Positions 33,463-44,819 of a stretch of 64,000 bases of DNA are shown here, piece after piece; the first letter of the stretch is position 1; every line of letters begins with the position of its first letter. The position numbers were made by a program, and so were the translations under genes. This stretch comes from Arion vulgaris (lineage: Eukaryota; Mollusca; Gastropoda; Stylommatophora; Arionidae). The notes below the pieces were generated by a model that searched no databases, was not told where the DNA came from, and saw only the letters and a list, made by a program, of their open reading frames with translations. The stretch covers positions 75,156,865 through 75,220,864 of the forward strand of contig CM036753.1 of assembly GCA_020796225.1 (NCBI GenBank), written 5' to 3'.

Positions 33463-33747
33463 GATTGGCAAAACACGTAATCACAAAGTACTGTAGTTTT
33501 ACAAATTACAAAAACAATGACAAAATACAGCAACATTTCGACCAACAAGGCCTTTATCATTATCAAGGTTTTTATTTCCAGATTTTCATTAGAAACGTTT
33601 GTTTTTGGTCGTCCATTTGTTTTTTAAAATTTGTCACTCCTGTTGTTCGTTTGTTTGAACAAGGGTTGGTCGAAACGTTGCTGTATTTTGTCATTGTTTT
33701 TGTAATTTGTAAAACTACAGTACTTTGTGATTACGTGTTTTGCGAAT
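33463..33747. mobile_element. Fold-back element, 84-bp inverted arms
   Basis: 33463-33546 is complementary to 33664-33747 at 82 of 84 positions. Arms run 'gatt(g/c)gcaaaacacgta' … 'tttcgaccaac'. The loop is 117 bp with no gene. The clear TSD expected of a cut-and-paste element is not obvious. Confidence 0.93.
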
Positions 33748-33825
33748 CATATTTCACCAACTGTAAGCGAGTCAAAATATTTGTAGTTTTGATCGATTCT
33801 AAAATGTTTCATTATATGTTCTGCA

Positions 33826-34237
33826 CAGATGTTAAATAAACCTGGGGAGAGGTTGCCACCTTGACTTACTTCCCGTAGCGTCTCAAACCATTCTTATGTT
33901 TTGCTAGCTACTCTAAAGTTCTTCTTTATGATAAAATATTTCTATTAGATGAATTAAAAGTGATAGAAATCCAGAGTCTTTTAAGTTGTTGTTTCAATGT
34001 CTATGATGTACATAAGCTTTGTCGAAAACTTTGATGTAATCTGTAAAGCAGGTATGGGATCTACAATGCATTCTATGCACTTTCCCCCAATAACATCTCC
34101 CATATTAAAAATGTGATCCACGATGCCTCTGTCACATTCAAAGCACACTCCAGCCTCAAGCATTTCATATTTCAACTTTCTTTTTAGCCTATTCATGATA
34201 ATCCGCAAAAGGATTCCGCTGGCATGTTCTATCAAAT
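33826..34237 (-). pseudogene. LINE RT fragment
   Basis: The minus strand reads RIIMNRLKRKLKYEMLEAGV, then RGIVDHIFNMGDVIGG and KCIE, and after a shift a KAYVHHR-like remnant of the FIDF.KAFD motif. This matches the start of the LINE RT domain (RLK…E..E.Q.GFR…DHIF). Confidence 0.7.
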
Positions 34238-34500
34238 CGTCTTCTTCGAACACCCCATATCGACCATTTGTTAACCACTCTTTGTGATTTGTATGTGATC
34301 CGAGTCAAAGAGCGATTGTGCGTTGTGCCAGTTATGCGATTACAGCTAGCCAGCACATCCGATTTCTGCGACGCTTTTTATTTACTAAGGTAGCATCCCT
34401 AGGCCCTATCTCAGTCGTTTTTACGACATGCCTGTTAGGTCGCAGTGTTACTATTTTTGCTTCCTTGCGAGCTCCGGCGACACAATGGAGCTACCAAATC
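34238..34500 (-). mobile_element. SINE-A2 (variant sharing only the SINE-A core)
   Basis: Matches 59030-59390. Outside the core 'gcatgtcgtaa…gcgact' and the GAA tail it differs from SINE-A. The left part joins the LINE fragment at 34238. Confidence 0.75.
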
Positions 34501-34554
34501 AAAAGTGCGGAAGCTGTTGAACAACTTTAAATTGCTACTCCTTGGGCAATATAT

Positions 34555-34570
34555 TTACATATATATATAT

Positions 34571-34635
<65 letters not shown>

Positions 34636-34636
34636 A
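34555..34636. repeat. (TA)n microsatellite
   Basis: Three TA runs separated by 'taata'. Confidence 0.95.
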
Positions 34637-34639
34637 ACA

Positions 34640-35670
34640 TATGTAGTCGTATGTTTATGAATAAAAACGTTAGTACAATAGCACATCACTAGGCGTTACC
34701 CCCATAACATCACAATAAACAACATCACAACACCACTGCCCACATATACCTCGACAACCCTATCTTTATCAAAACTTATATGCAGTATCATTTACCGACA
34801 TCGTCGCTGTTATTATGATAGCCGGTTATCTGCACAAAACACCACACCCAAACTCTAAGATTTGTTCAACATCTGCTTTTTGTATAGCTTGTTGGGAGGG
34901 ATCTCGTTAATCCTATGCAAACACATTCAAACATATAAATGCAAGTGTCAGGTCACTCGACAATGAAATTCAGTTCAGCCGTTCAATAAATACTGCTTCC
35001 ACTACCGATATAAACACTACCAATACTACTACAGTTCATATTTTCATCTATAATCTACTAGTGCTAATACTGCATAGCATATCACTACTATTACTATCAC
35101 TACTTGACTTCTGTTATCACTACTACTACTGCAAATACTACTACTACCACCACCACTACTACTACCATTTATATTTAGTTTATATTATCTCTTCCTCCCA
35201 TAATTTCGCTCGCTTGAAGTAGTGCCTCTATATTCATTGTGGCTCGGCTTCAGTGCTTCACCTGTGGTTTTTAAAACTCCTTATTCGCAGTATCTATGCA
35301 GAATATATTGTATTCTGTTCTGATACTCAGAATGACGACTTGTTCGTATCTTTTCATATTTAAATGTGGTCTTCTTCGTCTTTTGGTCATCCTCCTAGGT
35401 TGATTTCGCAACATTTATTTGTATTAACTTACATCAGTTTTCTCTTAGCATACGTTTTCATTGACTACATTAAAATTAATTACTACAGTTGCGACTATAG
35501 CAACTACCATTCATTTTTTTCAACTCCTTTTGCAGAGCGTATGCCTTTTAAAAAACGTTTTAGCAGCTGTAGGTAGTTTGCAACTATTGCTCTGTCCAAC
35601 TATTGCAGAAGAATTTTTCAAACTTTCTTCTCCAAATGTTTCATGAGATTCACAATACTTATTGAAATAG
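34640..35670. other. Intergenic, with (ACT)n at 35090-35170
   Basis: No coding frame recognised. A trinucleotide tract 'actactactac' with variants. A TATAAA-like site occurs at about 34936. Confidence 0.5.
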
Positions 35671-35674
35671 CTAG

Positions 35675-36330
35675 TGTTTATTGTCTATTCCCAGATGGAA
35701 GATGTAGTTGGTTGTCCACTCTTGCCGTTAAGCGTAGGGATGGGAGCTTTAATTTGCGTTCTAGGGCTAGATGAGTCGCCCTTGTTGTGTTGTATCCGTG
35801 TTTATGTAGTGTGGTCTTGATATTGTCTATCCATCTTTTTCTTGGTCTTCCTTAGCTCTAGTACCCGATCTATTTTTATTGTATGCTGTTATTGGTGGTT
35901 GGTTGTATTTCATTCTCATTAAATGTCAAAACCACTGCATTTGTTGTCTTTCGATGTATTTGATGCATGAAGTTATGCCCACTCTGCTTCTGATGTCTTC
36001 ATTTCGTAGTCTGTCTTTCCTGGTGACTCCCACTGCCTTCCTCAAGCATTTCATTTCACACGTGGTGAGCTTTCGGTGATGTGTTGCTGTAAGAGACCAA
36101 GTTTGGCACTGGTAACAAAGTGTTGGTAGGAAAATACTTTTATCATCTGTCTTTTCACTTCCATCTTGATCTTTATGTGTTGTAGTAATGGTGCCAGCTG
36201 GTAGGCCACTGCATTTGCTTTTGACACCTTGTCTCTATTTCTCTATCGAGTTTTCCGTCCTCTGTGAAAATGGTGCCTAAATATTTGAATTCAGAAACTT
36301 GCTTTACTCTGGTGTTGTCTATTTGAAATA
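35675..36330 (-). pseudogene. LINE-G C-terminal region, minus
   Basis: Reverse complement of 45410-45990: the minus strand encodes ATHHRKLTTCEMKCLRKAVG, RKDRLRNEDIRSRVGITSC, QQMQWF and shifted RPRKRWIDNIKTTL. The RT thumb and 3' end are present. Confidence 0.85.
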
Positions 36331-36669
36331 GCACCTATAACAAAATCTCCATTAAACCATTTGACCCTCAATCTTTGAGCTTAAGTTGTACACAATTAAA
36401 TTATTATCCATCATAACCAATGTTGCTCTTATATTCAGATTATCTGCATAATTAACAAAACAATAACAGTCTGTTTTGGCTGTACAGCTGTTCTTTTCTT
36501 ACATCTAATGAAACCTGTACAAGGATTGAAGAGGAAAACACTCCAGGGTGCAGATAAGCAAGGGTATAATGAAATAATATAAGTGCGAGACTACTTTATC
36601 GTCAAAAGTGAACGAATTCCACACGACAAGACTATTATGTTACGTTACCACTAATATTAATGTTTCTAG

Positions 36670-36770
36670 GGGTGTGTTTTTTAATTGCAAAGTGGTTTAG
36701 CAATTGTTCCTATGTTCTCAAGATAGAGGGTTCGAATCCGCACTGTGTCACTTGGTTTATGACCCAATGA
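36670..36770 (+). mobile_element. SINE-B head
   Basis: A-box-like 'ttgcaaagtggtttagc' and B box 'gggttcgaatccgc' at tRNA spacing, then a short decayed body. Confidence 0.6.
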
Positions 36771-37017
36771 ATATTGCTATTTTGATCGTCAATGTATTAA
36801 ATGGCTATAAATATGAGTTTTTTCAACCATGCCAATGAACGCGTTAAATATATAGAAGAAAGAAGGCAACTTCTAGATGGTATAATTGTTTGAATGGCAA
36901 AAACATTTTTGTAACGTCGGGAAAATGTGTAGTTCACATGCATGTTTTCAATTTATTTTGTCAAATGGTTACAAAGATACACATTTTTATTTGTGGGCAT
37001 GACAAGTTGAATGGACT

Positions 37018-37330
37018 ATAGTGGTTGACCAGACATTTCTTTGGTTTCATCGTCTCTCACGAATTTGTCTTATGTTACGCTCATAGTTTGTTTGCAGATA
37101 TTTATTCTCAGGTGCATTCAACTTACTTTCTATATCTTTGGTCATTTTCTTACTTTCGCTGGCATATGTTAGGATTGATAGAACATTGGAATTTATCATT
37201 CGTAATTTGGTTTTAAAACTATATAACTTGGAGTTTCATATTTAATTTAGACTACTGAAAGCTGATGTTGCTTTGACAATTCGTAACATAATTTCTTTTT
37301 GGTATCTCTCTTGTGCAATCAAAATTGCTA
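37018..37330 (-). mobile_element. LINE-K fragment
   Basis: Starts 'gtggttgaccagacatttct', which is the segment amplified at 39.5-41.1 kb, and continues 'ctggcatatgttaggattga' as at 32870. Confidence 0.75.
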
Positions 37331-37557
37331 TCCTAATATATGAATAGCCTTGTTATTTGTATTATTTTGAATTCCAACGTTATATCTGCATTACGTGTTT
37401 CTTGATGTATAGATGATCAACTTTTCACCAACTTGTAGTTATGAAGTATTTAAAATAATAATAAAACAATGATTTCAGTAGTAGTAGTTTGTCCTCATGT
37501 TTAGTGTTTTATAACCTGCGATACGGAACCGACTACTTTCACAAGAAAAGTCCTAAG

Positions 37558-37713
37558 CGGGCGGCTCGTCATTAAGGGCTAGTGGCTGCGGCCCCACAAA
37601 ATAATGTGTAACGTGTATTTATTGTGTTTTTTTAAAAATAAAACCTAACCCAAAACCATGATGTTTGAAAATTTTTGTCTGACCCACCAAAAAATGATCA
37701 CTATCCGCCACTG
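37558..37713 (+). mobile_element. hAT-type MITE, copy 3 (array founder)
   Basis: Left TIR decayed (cgggcggctcgtc); body as in the other copies; the right end 'atccgccactg' has acgagccgcc changed to actatccgcc. Left flank 'gtcctaag'. The matching right flank 'cctaaaag' is now at 38837, beyond the array. Confidence 0.85.
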
Positions 37714-38836
37714 CCTTGTCTGACCCACCAAGAAAAATGATTACTATCCGTACTGCCTTGTCTGACCCCACCAACAAAAATGATCACTATCCGCCACTGC
37801 CTTGTCTGACCCCAACAACAAAAATGATTACTATCCGTACTGCCTTGTCTGACCCCACCAAGAAAAATGATTACTATCCGCCACTGCCTTGTCTGACCCC
37901 ACCAACAAAAATGATTACTATCCGCCACTGCCTTGTCTGACCCCACCAACAAAAATGATTACTATCCGCCACTGCCTTGTCTGACCCCACCAACAAAAAT
38001 GATCACTATCCACCACTGCCTTGTCTGACCCCAACAACAAAATGATTCTATCCGCACTGCCTTGTCTGACCCCAACAACAAAAATGATTACTATCCGCCA
38101 CTGCCTTGTCTGACCCCACCAAGAAAAATGATTACTATCCGTACTGCGTTGTCTGACCCCACCAAGAAAATGATTACTATCCGCCACTGCCTTGTCTGAC
38201 CCCAACAACAAAAATGATCACTATCCGCCACTGCCTTGTCTGACCCCACCAAGAAAAATGATCACTATCCGCCACTGCCTTGTCTGACCCCAACAACAAA
38301 AATGATCACTATCCGCCACTGCCTTGTCTGACCCCACCAAGAAAAATGATTACTATCCGCCACTGCCTTGTCTGACCCCACCAAGAAAAATGATTACTAT
38401 CCGTACTGCCTTGTCTGACCCCACCAAGAAAAATGATCACTATCCGCCACTGCCTTGTCTGACCCCACCAACAAAAATGATTACTATCCGTACTGCCTTG
38501 TCTGACCCCAACAACAAAAATGATTACTATCCGCCACTGCCTTGTCTGACCACCAAGAAAATGATTACTATCCGCCACTGCCTTGTCTGACCCACCAAGA
38601 AAAATGATCACTATCCGCCACTGCCTTGTCTGACCCCACCAACAAAAATGATCACTATCCGACTGCCTTGTCTGACCCCACCAACAAAAATGATCACTAT
38701 CCGCCACTGCCTTGTCTGACCCACAACAAAATGATCACTATCCGCCACTGCCTTGTCTGACCCACCAAGAAAAATGATCACTATCCGCCACTGCCTTGTC
38801 TGACCCCGCCAAGAAAAATGATTACTATCCGTACTG
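37714..38836. repeat. 44-bp minisatellite, ~25 copies, made from the MITE 3' end
   Basis: Unit 'ccttgtctgaccccaccaag' 'aaaaatgattactatccgcc' 'actg', i.e. the last 40 bp of the MITE plus 3-4 bp of flank. Variants: aaC/aaG, ATCact/ATTact, loss of 'cac'. All copies share the actatccgcc change of the founder. Confidence 0.95.
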
Positions 38837-39399
38837 CCTAAAAGTAATATATAAACAGCTCAATAGATTGGCTGCTAAAATACATATCCTCTTGTGTCAG
38901 TTATCATGACATGAAATACTGATGATAGTTCAACATGTCTCCATCAAGAATGTTGGTTGATGTATACATAATGATCTTCATTCTTTGACCTTGCCACGCC
39001 CACCACATAAATAGCAATAACAGTAAAATTGAAGTTAGGGCAGAGTAACATTGCAACCTAGCAGAAACTGATAGGATATCTTCTTAAAATGAGTAAAACT
39101 TTCAGATTGTTTATGCAAGTTTTCTTATAATAATATTTAGTACACAGTGGGGAAGAGAATAAATAAATAAATACATCGCTGCAAGGTATCTTCAACCTAG
39201 ACCTGAAACTTCTGGATATGGCTATAAGATAATGACATTGTGAGTGACAGTTCCAGCTGGAAGCGCGTGCTGAAATCTGATTGCTTGACAACTGATGAAG
39301 TCAGATTCTGGCAACTCACTGGTATAAAGTGTGCCAGGATAAAGCAGTAATTCATGCAGAATCTCTGTAGTCCGATATTTCTTGTCTTTCTTAGAAAAG
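38837..39399. other. No recognisable feature
   Basis: Unique-looking non-coding sequence between two arrays. Confidence 0.4.
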
Positions 39400-41345
39400 T
39401 TCGTTTCAAAGTTCTCATAAGATGTTCATTATTTCTTGTACACTTTGCTCCCCACTTCATGTTCAATGCGTGCTTTATGATTCTTTGATCATTTCTGTAC
39501 AACATATTTTCTATTTCTTATAAGAGTTATTACTAGTTTTTGACCAAGATATTTTCTATTTCTTATAAGAGTTATTACTAGTTTTGTCAACATATTTTCT
39601 ATTTCTTATAAGAGTTATTACTAGTTTTTGTCCAACATATTTTCTATTTCTTATAAGAGTTATTACTAGTTTTTGTCCAACATATTTTCTGTTTCTTATA
39701 AGAGTTATTACTAGTTTTTGACCAACATATTTTCTATTTCTTATAAGAGTTATTACTAGTTTTTGTTCAACATATCTTCTATTTCTTATAAGAGTTATTA
39801 CTAGTTTTTGTTCAACATATCTTCTATTTCTTATAAGAGTTATTACTAGTTTTTGACCAACATATCTTCTATTTCTTATAAGAGTTATTACTAGTTTTTG
39901 TCCAACATATCTTCTATTTCTTATAAGAGTTATTACTAGTTTTTGTTCAACATATCTTCTATTTCTTATAAGAGTTATTACTAGTTTTTGTCCAACATAT
40001 TTTCTATTTCTTATAAGAGTTATTACTAGTTTTTGACCAACATATTTTCTATTTCTTATAAGAGTTATTACTAGTTTTTGACCAACATATTTTCTATTTC
40101 TTATAAGAGTTATTACTAGTTTTTGTTCAACATATCTTCTATTTCTTATAAGAGTTATTACTAGTTTTTGTCCAACATATTTTCTATTTCTTATAAGAGT
40201 TATTACTAGTTTTTGACCAGACATTTCTTCTATTTCTTATAAGAGTTATTACTAGTTTTTGTCCAACATATTTTCTATTTGTTATAAGAGTTATTACTAG
40301 TTTTTGACCAACATATTTTCTATTTCTTATAAGAGTTATTACTAGTTTTTGTTCAACATATCTTCTATTTCTTATAAGAGTTATTACTAGTTTTTGTTCA
40401 ACATATCTTCTATTTCTTATAAGAGTTATTACTAGTTTTTGTTCAACATATCTTCTATTTCTTATAAGAGTTATTACTAGTTTTTGTCCAACATATCTTC
40501 TATTTCTTATAAGAGTTATTACTAGTTTTTGTTCAACATATCTTCTATTTCTTATAAGAGTTATTACTAGTTTTTGTTCAACATATTTTCTATTTCTTAT
40601 AAGAGTTATTACTAGTTTTTGACCAACATATTTTCTATTTCTTATAAGAGTTATTACTAGTTTTTGACCAACATATTTTCTATTTCTTATAAGAGTTATT
40701 ACTAGTTTTTGTTCAACATATCTTCTAATTCTTATAAGAGTTATTACTAATTTTTGTCCAACATATTTTCTATTTCTTATAAGAGTTATTACTAGTTTTT
40801 GACCAACATATTTTCTATTTCTTATAAGAGTTATTACTAGTTTTTGACCAACATATTTTCTATTTCTTATAAGAGTTATTACTAGTTTTTGTTCAACATA
40901 TTTTCTATTTCTTATAAGAGTTATTACTAGTTTTTGTCCAACATATCTTCTATTTCTTATAAGAGTTATTACTAGTTTTTGTTCAACATATCTTCTATTT
41001 CTTATAAGAGTTATTACTAGTTTTTGACCAACATATTTTCTATTTCTTATAAGAGTTATTACTAGTTTTTGTTCAACATATCTTCTATTTCTTATAAGAG
41101 TTATTACTAGTTTTTCGACCAAACAGTTCTTCTATTTCTTATAAGAGTTATTACTAGTTTTTCGACCAAACAGTTCTGTGATTTCCTAACTTCGTCCTCA
41201 TTTAATGTTCATTATTCTTCGCAGGCATCTATTTTTTACATGCATTCAACTTATTTGCTATATCTTCAATCACTTTCCACCTCTCACTGACATATGATAA
41301 GATTTATATAACATTAGAATTGATAATTCGAAATAAGATACAGAC
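39400..41345 (-). pseudogene. LINE-K split by its own internal amplification
   Basis: 39400-39520 aligns with LINE-K at 32580-32700 and 41166-41345 continues it (as 32760-32930: 'cgcaggcatctattttttac', 'catgcattcaactta'). Everything between is a tandem array of the intervening segment. Confidence 0.8.
39521..41165. repeat. 45-bp minisatellite, ~36 copies, internal to LINE-K
   Basis: Unit 'tttcttataagagttattac' 'tagtttttgaccaacatatt' 'ttcta'. Main variation is at gAcc/gTcc/gTTc and atatTtt/atatCtt, both shuffled along the array. The two terminal units keep 'cgaccaaacagttct', closer to the LINE sequence. Frames on the minus strand are periodic artefacts. Confidence 0.96.
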
Positions 41346-41479
41346 ATTTTAAAAATAAATTGACATCTGTTTCACTTACCGAAAAGTTAGTTCAGTACAA
41401 CAAATATTTGAAAACTATTGCACATGATTACTGGAATACTTTGTAACTGCAAGAGAAAATGAGAGCGATAGTTTGAAAG

Positions 41480-41512
41480 AACGAGAGAGAAAGAGAGAGA
41501 GAGAGAGAGAGG
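41480..41512. repeat. (GA)n microsatellite
   Basis: Simple GA run. Confidence 0.9.
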
Positions 41513-41723
41513 GAGCATTTAAGTTTAGAATTTAGTTAAAACTTATTACCCGTGCAATTTCCATAGATCTTACATGTCTGCAAATTTTATTATTTGAGTA
41601 CATTTTTAAAAAAAAATGTTCATCTTGATTTCGGGACAAATGCGAAAGTGTTTTAGTTGATTTTTTTTTTCAGTTTTTCTCTGAAAACGAGCATTACATG
41701 GCAAGTACGTCGATGAGCTAGTG

Positions 41724-42070
41724 CAACGTTTCCCAAACATGGGTGCGAGGATCCCAGGATATCCGCGAGTTACTCACATGGGATCCTCAAGAGCTTAAAG
41801 AAATATAATGATTATGGCATTTCAAACAGAAAAATACATTTTTAAAACATGTATAAAAACAGACCAGAGTCTAAATGTCTGACAGGACAAAATTCAAGAT
41901 CATTTAAAGCTTGCCGAAGCCTGAGAAATTAGAGCCAGCTTGTCTGTTTGTGTGGTATAATAATAACTCGACTGCTAGAAGACTATCTTATAAACAAACT
42001 ATTGGCGGTCCGCGACAGCAAAATGTATTTAAAAGGGGGTCGACGGTAATGCAAAGTTTGGTAACCGCTG
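41724..42070. mobile_element. Second hAT-type non-autonomous element
   Basis: 347 bp. Ends CAACGTTTCCCAAAC and, complemented from the right, CAGCGGTTACCAAAC. Perfect 8-bp TSD 'agctagtg' at 41716-41723 and 42071-42078. Sequence is unrelated to the CAGTGGCGG family. No transposase frame. Confidence 0.92.
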
Positions 42071-42078
42071 AGCTAGTG

Positions 42079-42487
42079 AGTCAACTATACCCGATTCGTG
42101 AAGTAAAAAGATGGATAAAAATAGTATGTGTATCAGATTGTAACAGTTTAAACAGTTAACCTTTCAATCAACTCAGCAGTTTCACCTGGTGGTTTGACAG
42201 CGACAACGATAATAGCCAGACTTAAAGAACAAGTTTCCTTTATTTTATCCAAATATTTATTTAAAATCCCTGCAAATTCTATATATATCCCTCGAGATCT
42301 AAACACATGGGGATGTCCAAACGTTCTTTTAACATTTCGTTAAAAATGTACGTAGAAAATTCTAGAACTATGCATATTCTGCAATGTTAAAGTCCTTTTA
42401 ACAAATTTTAATGCAGACGGTTCAACTTTTTAAGCTAAGTTACTTTTGTAATTTAGATATATATTTTTGTTTTGTTTTTATGAACGA
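42079..42487. other. No recognisable feature
   Basis: A+T-rich, non-coding. Confidence 0.4.
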
Positions 42488-42499
42488 AGCTAGAATCCA

Positions 42500-43024
42500 C
42501 AAACATGGCTTTACCAAAAAATTAAACAACTAAAGACAGTATGGAACGGAACTGATAAGAAAACAAAGATCAGAATACTAAAAGCATGCATATTCCCAGT
42601 GGCAACGTATGGGTACGAATCATGGACATTTAATAAAGCAGTGGAAAAACATATATGGGCTTTCGAATATAATTGTTATTGAAGAGTCTTCCGTATATCT
42701 TGGACAGAGAAGAGAACAAATAGATCTATCAAGAAAAAACTCAAATCAAAGAAAACTGGCTGATGCTACAAATGTGAAAGAGAAAATTGAGATATTTTGG
42801 ACATATAAAAAGACATGAAGGGTTGGAGAAGACCATCGTGGAAGGAAGCATAGCGGCAAAGAGAAGAAGAGGAAGACCACGGAGAAGATGGATTCAGGAT
42901 GTAACTGATGGTCTGAACATGACGACTGCAGAGGCAGGACATCTGGCCTATGAGAGAGAGAGAAGTTCCGGAGGACTGTTGGGATGGCAAAGTTCTGCTC
43001 AGGACAAGCTATTTGATGATGATG
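42500..43024 (+). pseudogene. LINE-Q, 5'-truncated insertion with 12-bp TSD
   Basis: 525 bp. Perfect duplication 'agctagaatcca' at 42488-42499 and 43025-43036. Reads ILKACIFPVATYGYESWTFN, a shifted linker, IRYFGHIKRHEGLEKTIVEG, SIAAKRRRGRPRRRWIQDV and TTAEAGHLAYERER, then 'gcaaagttctgctcaggac' and a (GAT)n end. The truncated 5' end and TSD are a typical target-primed reverse transcription product. It is the best preserved LINE-Q here, but still has at least two frameshifts. Confidence 0.94.
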
Positions 43025-43084
43025 AGCTAGAATCCAAGAGCGTCCACATCAATTTTTTTCAAGGAGGGGCAAACTTTTTTGAAC

Positions 43085-43195
43085 AAATTTGAGTTGGTAG
43101 TTTGCTACGCAAAAATGGAGAGGAGTTGGTAGTTTACTACGTAAAAGTTGGTAGTTTACTACGCAAGAGTTGGTAGTTTACTACGTAAAAATGGA
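43085..43195. repeat. Short tandem repeat, ~4 copies of ~23-45 bp
   Basis: 'gttggtagtttactacgta' repeated with aaa, caa or 'atggaga' spacers. Each copy carries the palindrome GTAGTttACTAC. Confidence 0.9.
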
Positions 43196-43574
43196 GAAGA
43201 TCAGATTCACATAAAACTGTTTTGATCAAAAATCTATTTTCCATGTGGGTGGCACTTCCTTCTCCCCATTGACTTAACGTGTGGATGTTCATGCAAGAAT
43301 CACCTGAATGTTTGGTTTGCTAGACTTCATTTTGTTTAAAGAGACAACAGCTGAGTGCATAGATACCAATGAAGAAAATTTGTCTAAATAATTGTGCATG
43401 TTTTCTTTGTATTTTAATGTAAACTCATTTTCTAGAGTATCTTTTTCTAATTGTCTATTTATTGTGTATCATTGAATTTATATTCATAAAACTCTATTGA
43501 TTCAGCATAAACTTTCTATTCACGACTTTCCTTGTCTGAAACTTCTAGTATTGTTTATTTTATTGTCTCAAAGA

Positions 43575-43755
43575 GCAATGCTACTCAGATACAGTGAATA
43601 CAAAGCAAAAGGTCGTCCACGCAAAAGGTGAACTCAGAAATAACAGAGGCGGTGAAAAACACTATTTAGGAAACGCACACAAAAGACCGTTCTATAAATT
43701 TTGTCTTATTCTGACGATGTGAGTCAAAACAGGACTAGAGTAAAGAAGAAGAAGA
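43575..43755 (+). mobile_element. LINE-F 3' end with (GAA)n tail
   Basis: Reads as the + strand counterpart of 44820-44960 ('aatacaaagcaaaaggtcgt', 'gaactcagaaataacagag'), ending 'gagtaaagaagaagaag'. Confidence 0.8.
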
Positions 43756-44819
43756 CATTTATTTTATTGTAATGAAATCCTGCTTGAAGATGAGCAACCT
43801 GCTATATTTATTACTATTATACATCTCCTTTCTCACTGTAAAGTTTTCAACGAATTCGCTCTTTTGTTCCGTTGTTTTGATATATTCCGCTGTAAATACA
43901 TCCAACATTTACTAGTTACTTGATGGAGGACAACACTGAGGCAGTGAAAACTGAGCATGTCGTAATGAATTTAACATAGCGATAGAATGCAGGAAAAATC
44001 TGCCGACTGCTTTTATTACACCAGCGTTGCAAAATAACTTCAGGTTGATTGAAAATCCTGAGGTTATATTGCAGTAGGATACATTATTGTGCAATTAAGT
44101 TCTTCCACCTGCGTAAGAGCAGATGCACTTTCTGTAAATGAGTTTCCTAACTTCGTTCGCATTTTGATAATTTAGATAATTCTATATCTGTCTACTTATC
44201 TGGTTACTTACTGACGGCAAAAATAACAAATATTTTGCAACAGATCATAATCAATGAGTTATTCCGTCACGATTGTAGATGTTCTGCTAACCCAGACGTC
44301 CTTATGCTATGAGTTTGTCCCTTTGATATTTTAGTTGCAACAAAAGGTGTATCTGTTTTACATCCCTAATCTTCAGGCTGTCTCCATCTGTATGTGATAT
44401 CATCGCCACTTCTGCCAAATAAAGGACAGAAAATAAATATATGTTGAATATGTTGAAGACTGAAATAGAAACATTAAAGGACAATAATCAAATTCAGACA
44501 GGTAACTTATTTTCATTATATTTAGAACACATATTTCTTTTCATTGAAAGTCAGAATGATATCACATGATAGGATAAACGGGCGAAAAAGTGACAGTTTT
44601 ATCAGGAAATAAAAGAGAGGAAGTTGACAAGAAGAATATATTTTGGTAGATTTTAAAAAAGGTAGAAATTTATTCAAAAGAAGAGACAAATGGCTGATAC
44701 TACAAATTAAAAAAAAAGAAAATTGGGTTTTTATATATATATAAAAAGACACTTTCACATCACACAGGACGGAAAACTCGATAGAGAAATAGAGACTTTT
44801 TTTCTTTCTCGAATCCTGT
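43756..44819. other. No recognisable feature
   Basis: A+T-rich. Short frames only, none with a known motif. Confidence 0.4.

Noticed and set aside
33465..33839. 124-residue frame across 33.5-33.8 kb
   Set aside because: It reads through both arms of a fold-back element.
34700..35000. LTR-like promoter region (TATAAA near 34936)
   Set aside because: No terminal repeats, primer-binding site or polyprotein nearby.
39556..41122. 222- and 312-residue repetitive frames (QKLVITLIRNRKYVG repeats)
   Set aside because: Periodic artefact of the 45-bp array derived from LINE-K; no start context, no domain.
16990..41165. CRISPR arrays
   Set aside because: The arrays have contiguous identical units with no unique spacers, and the host is a eukaryote.
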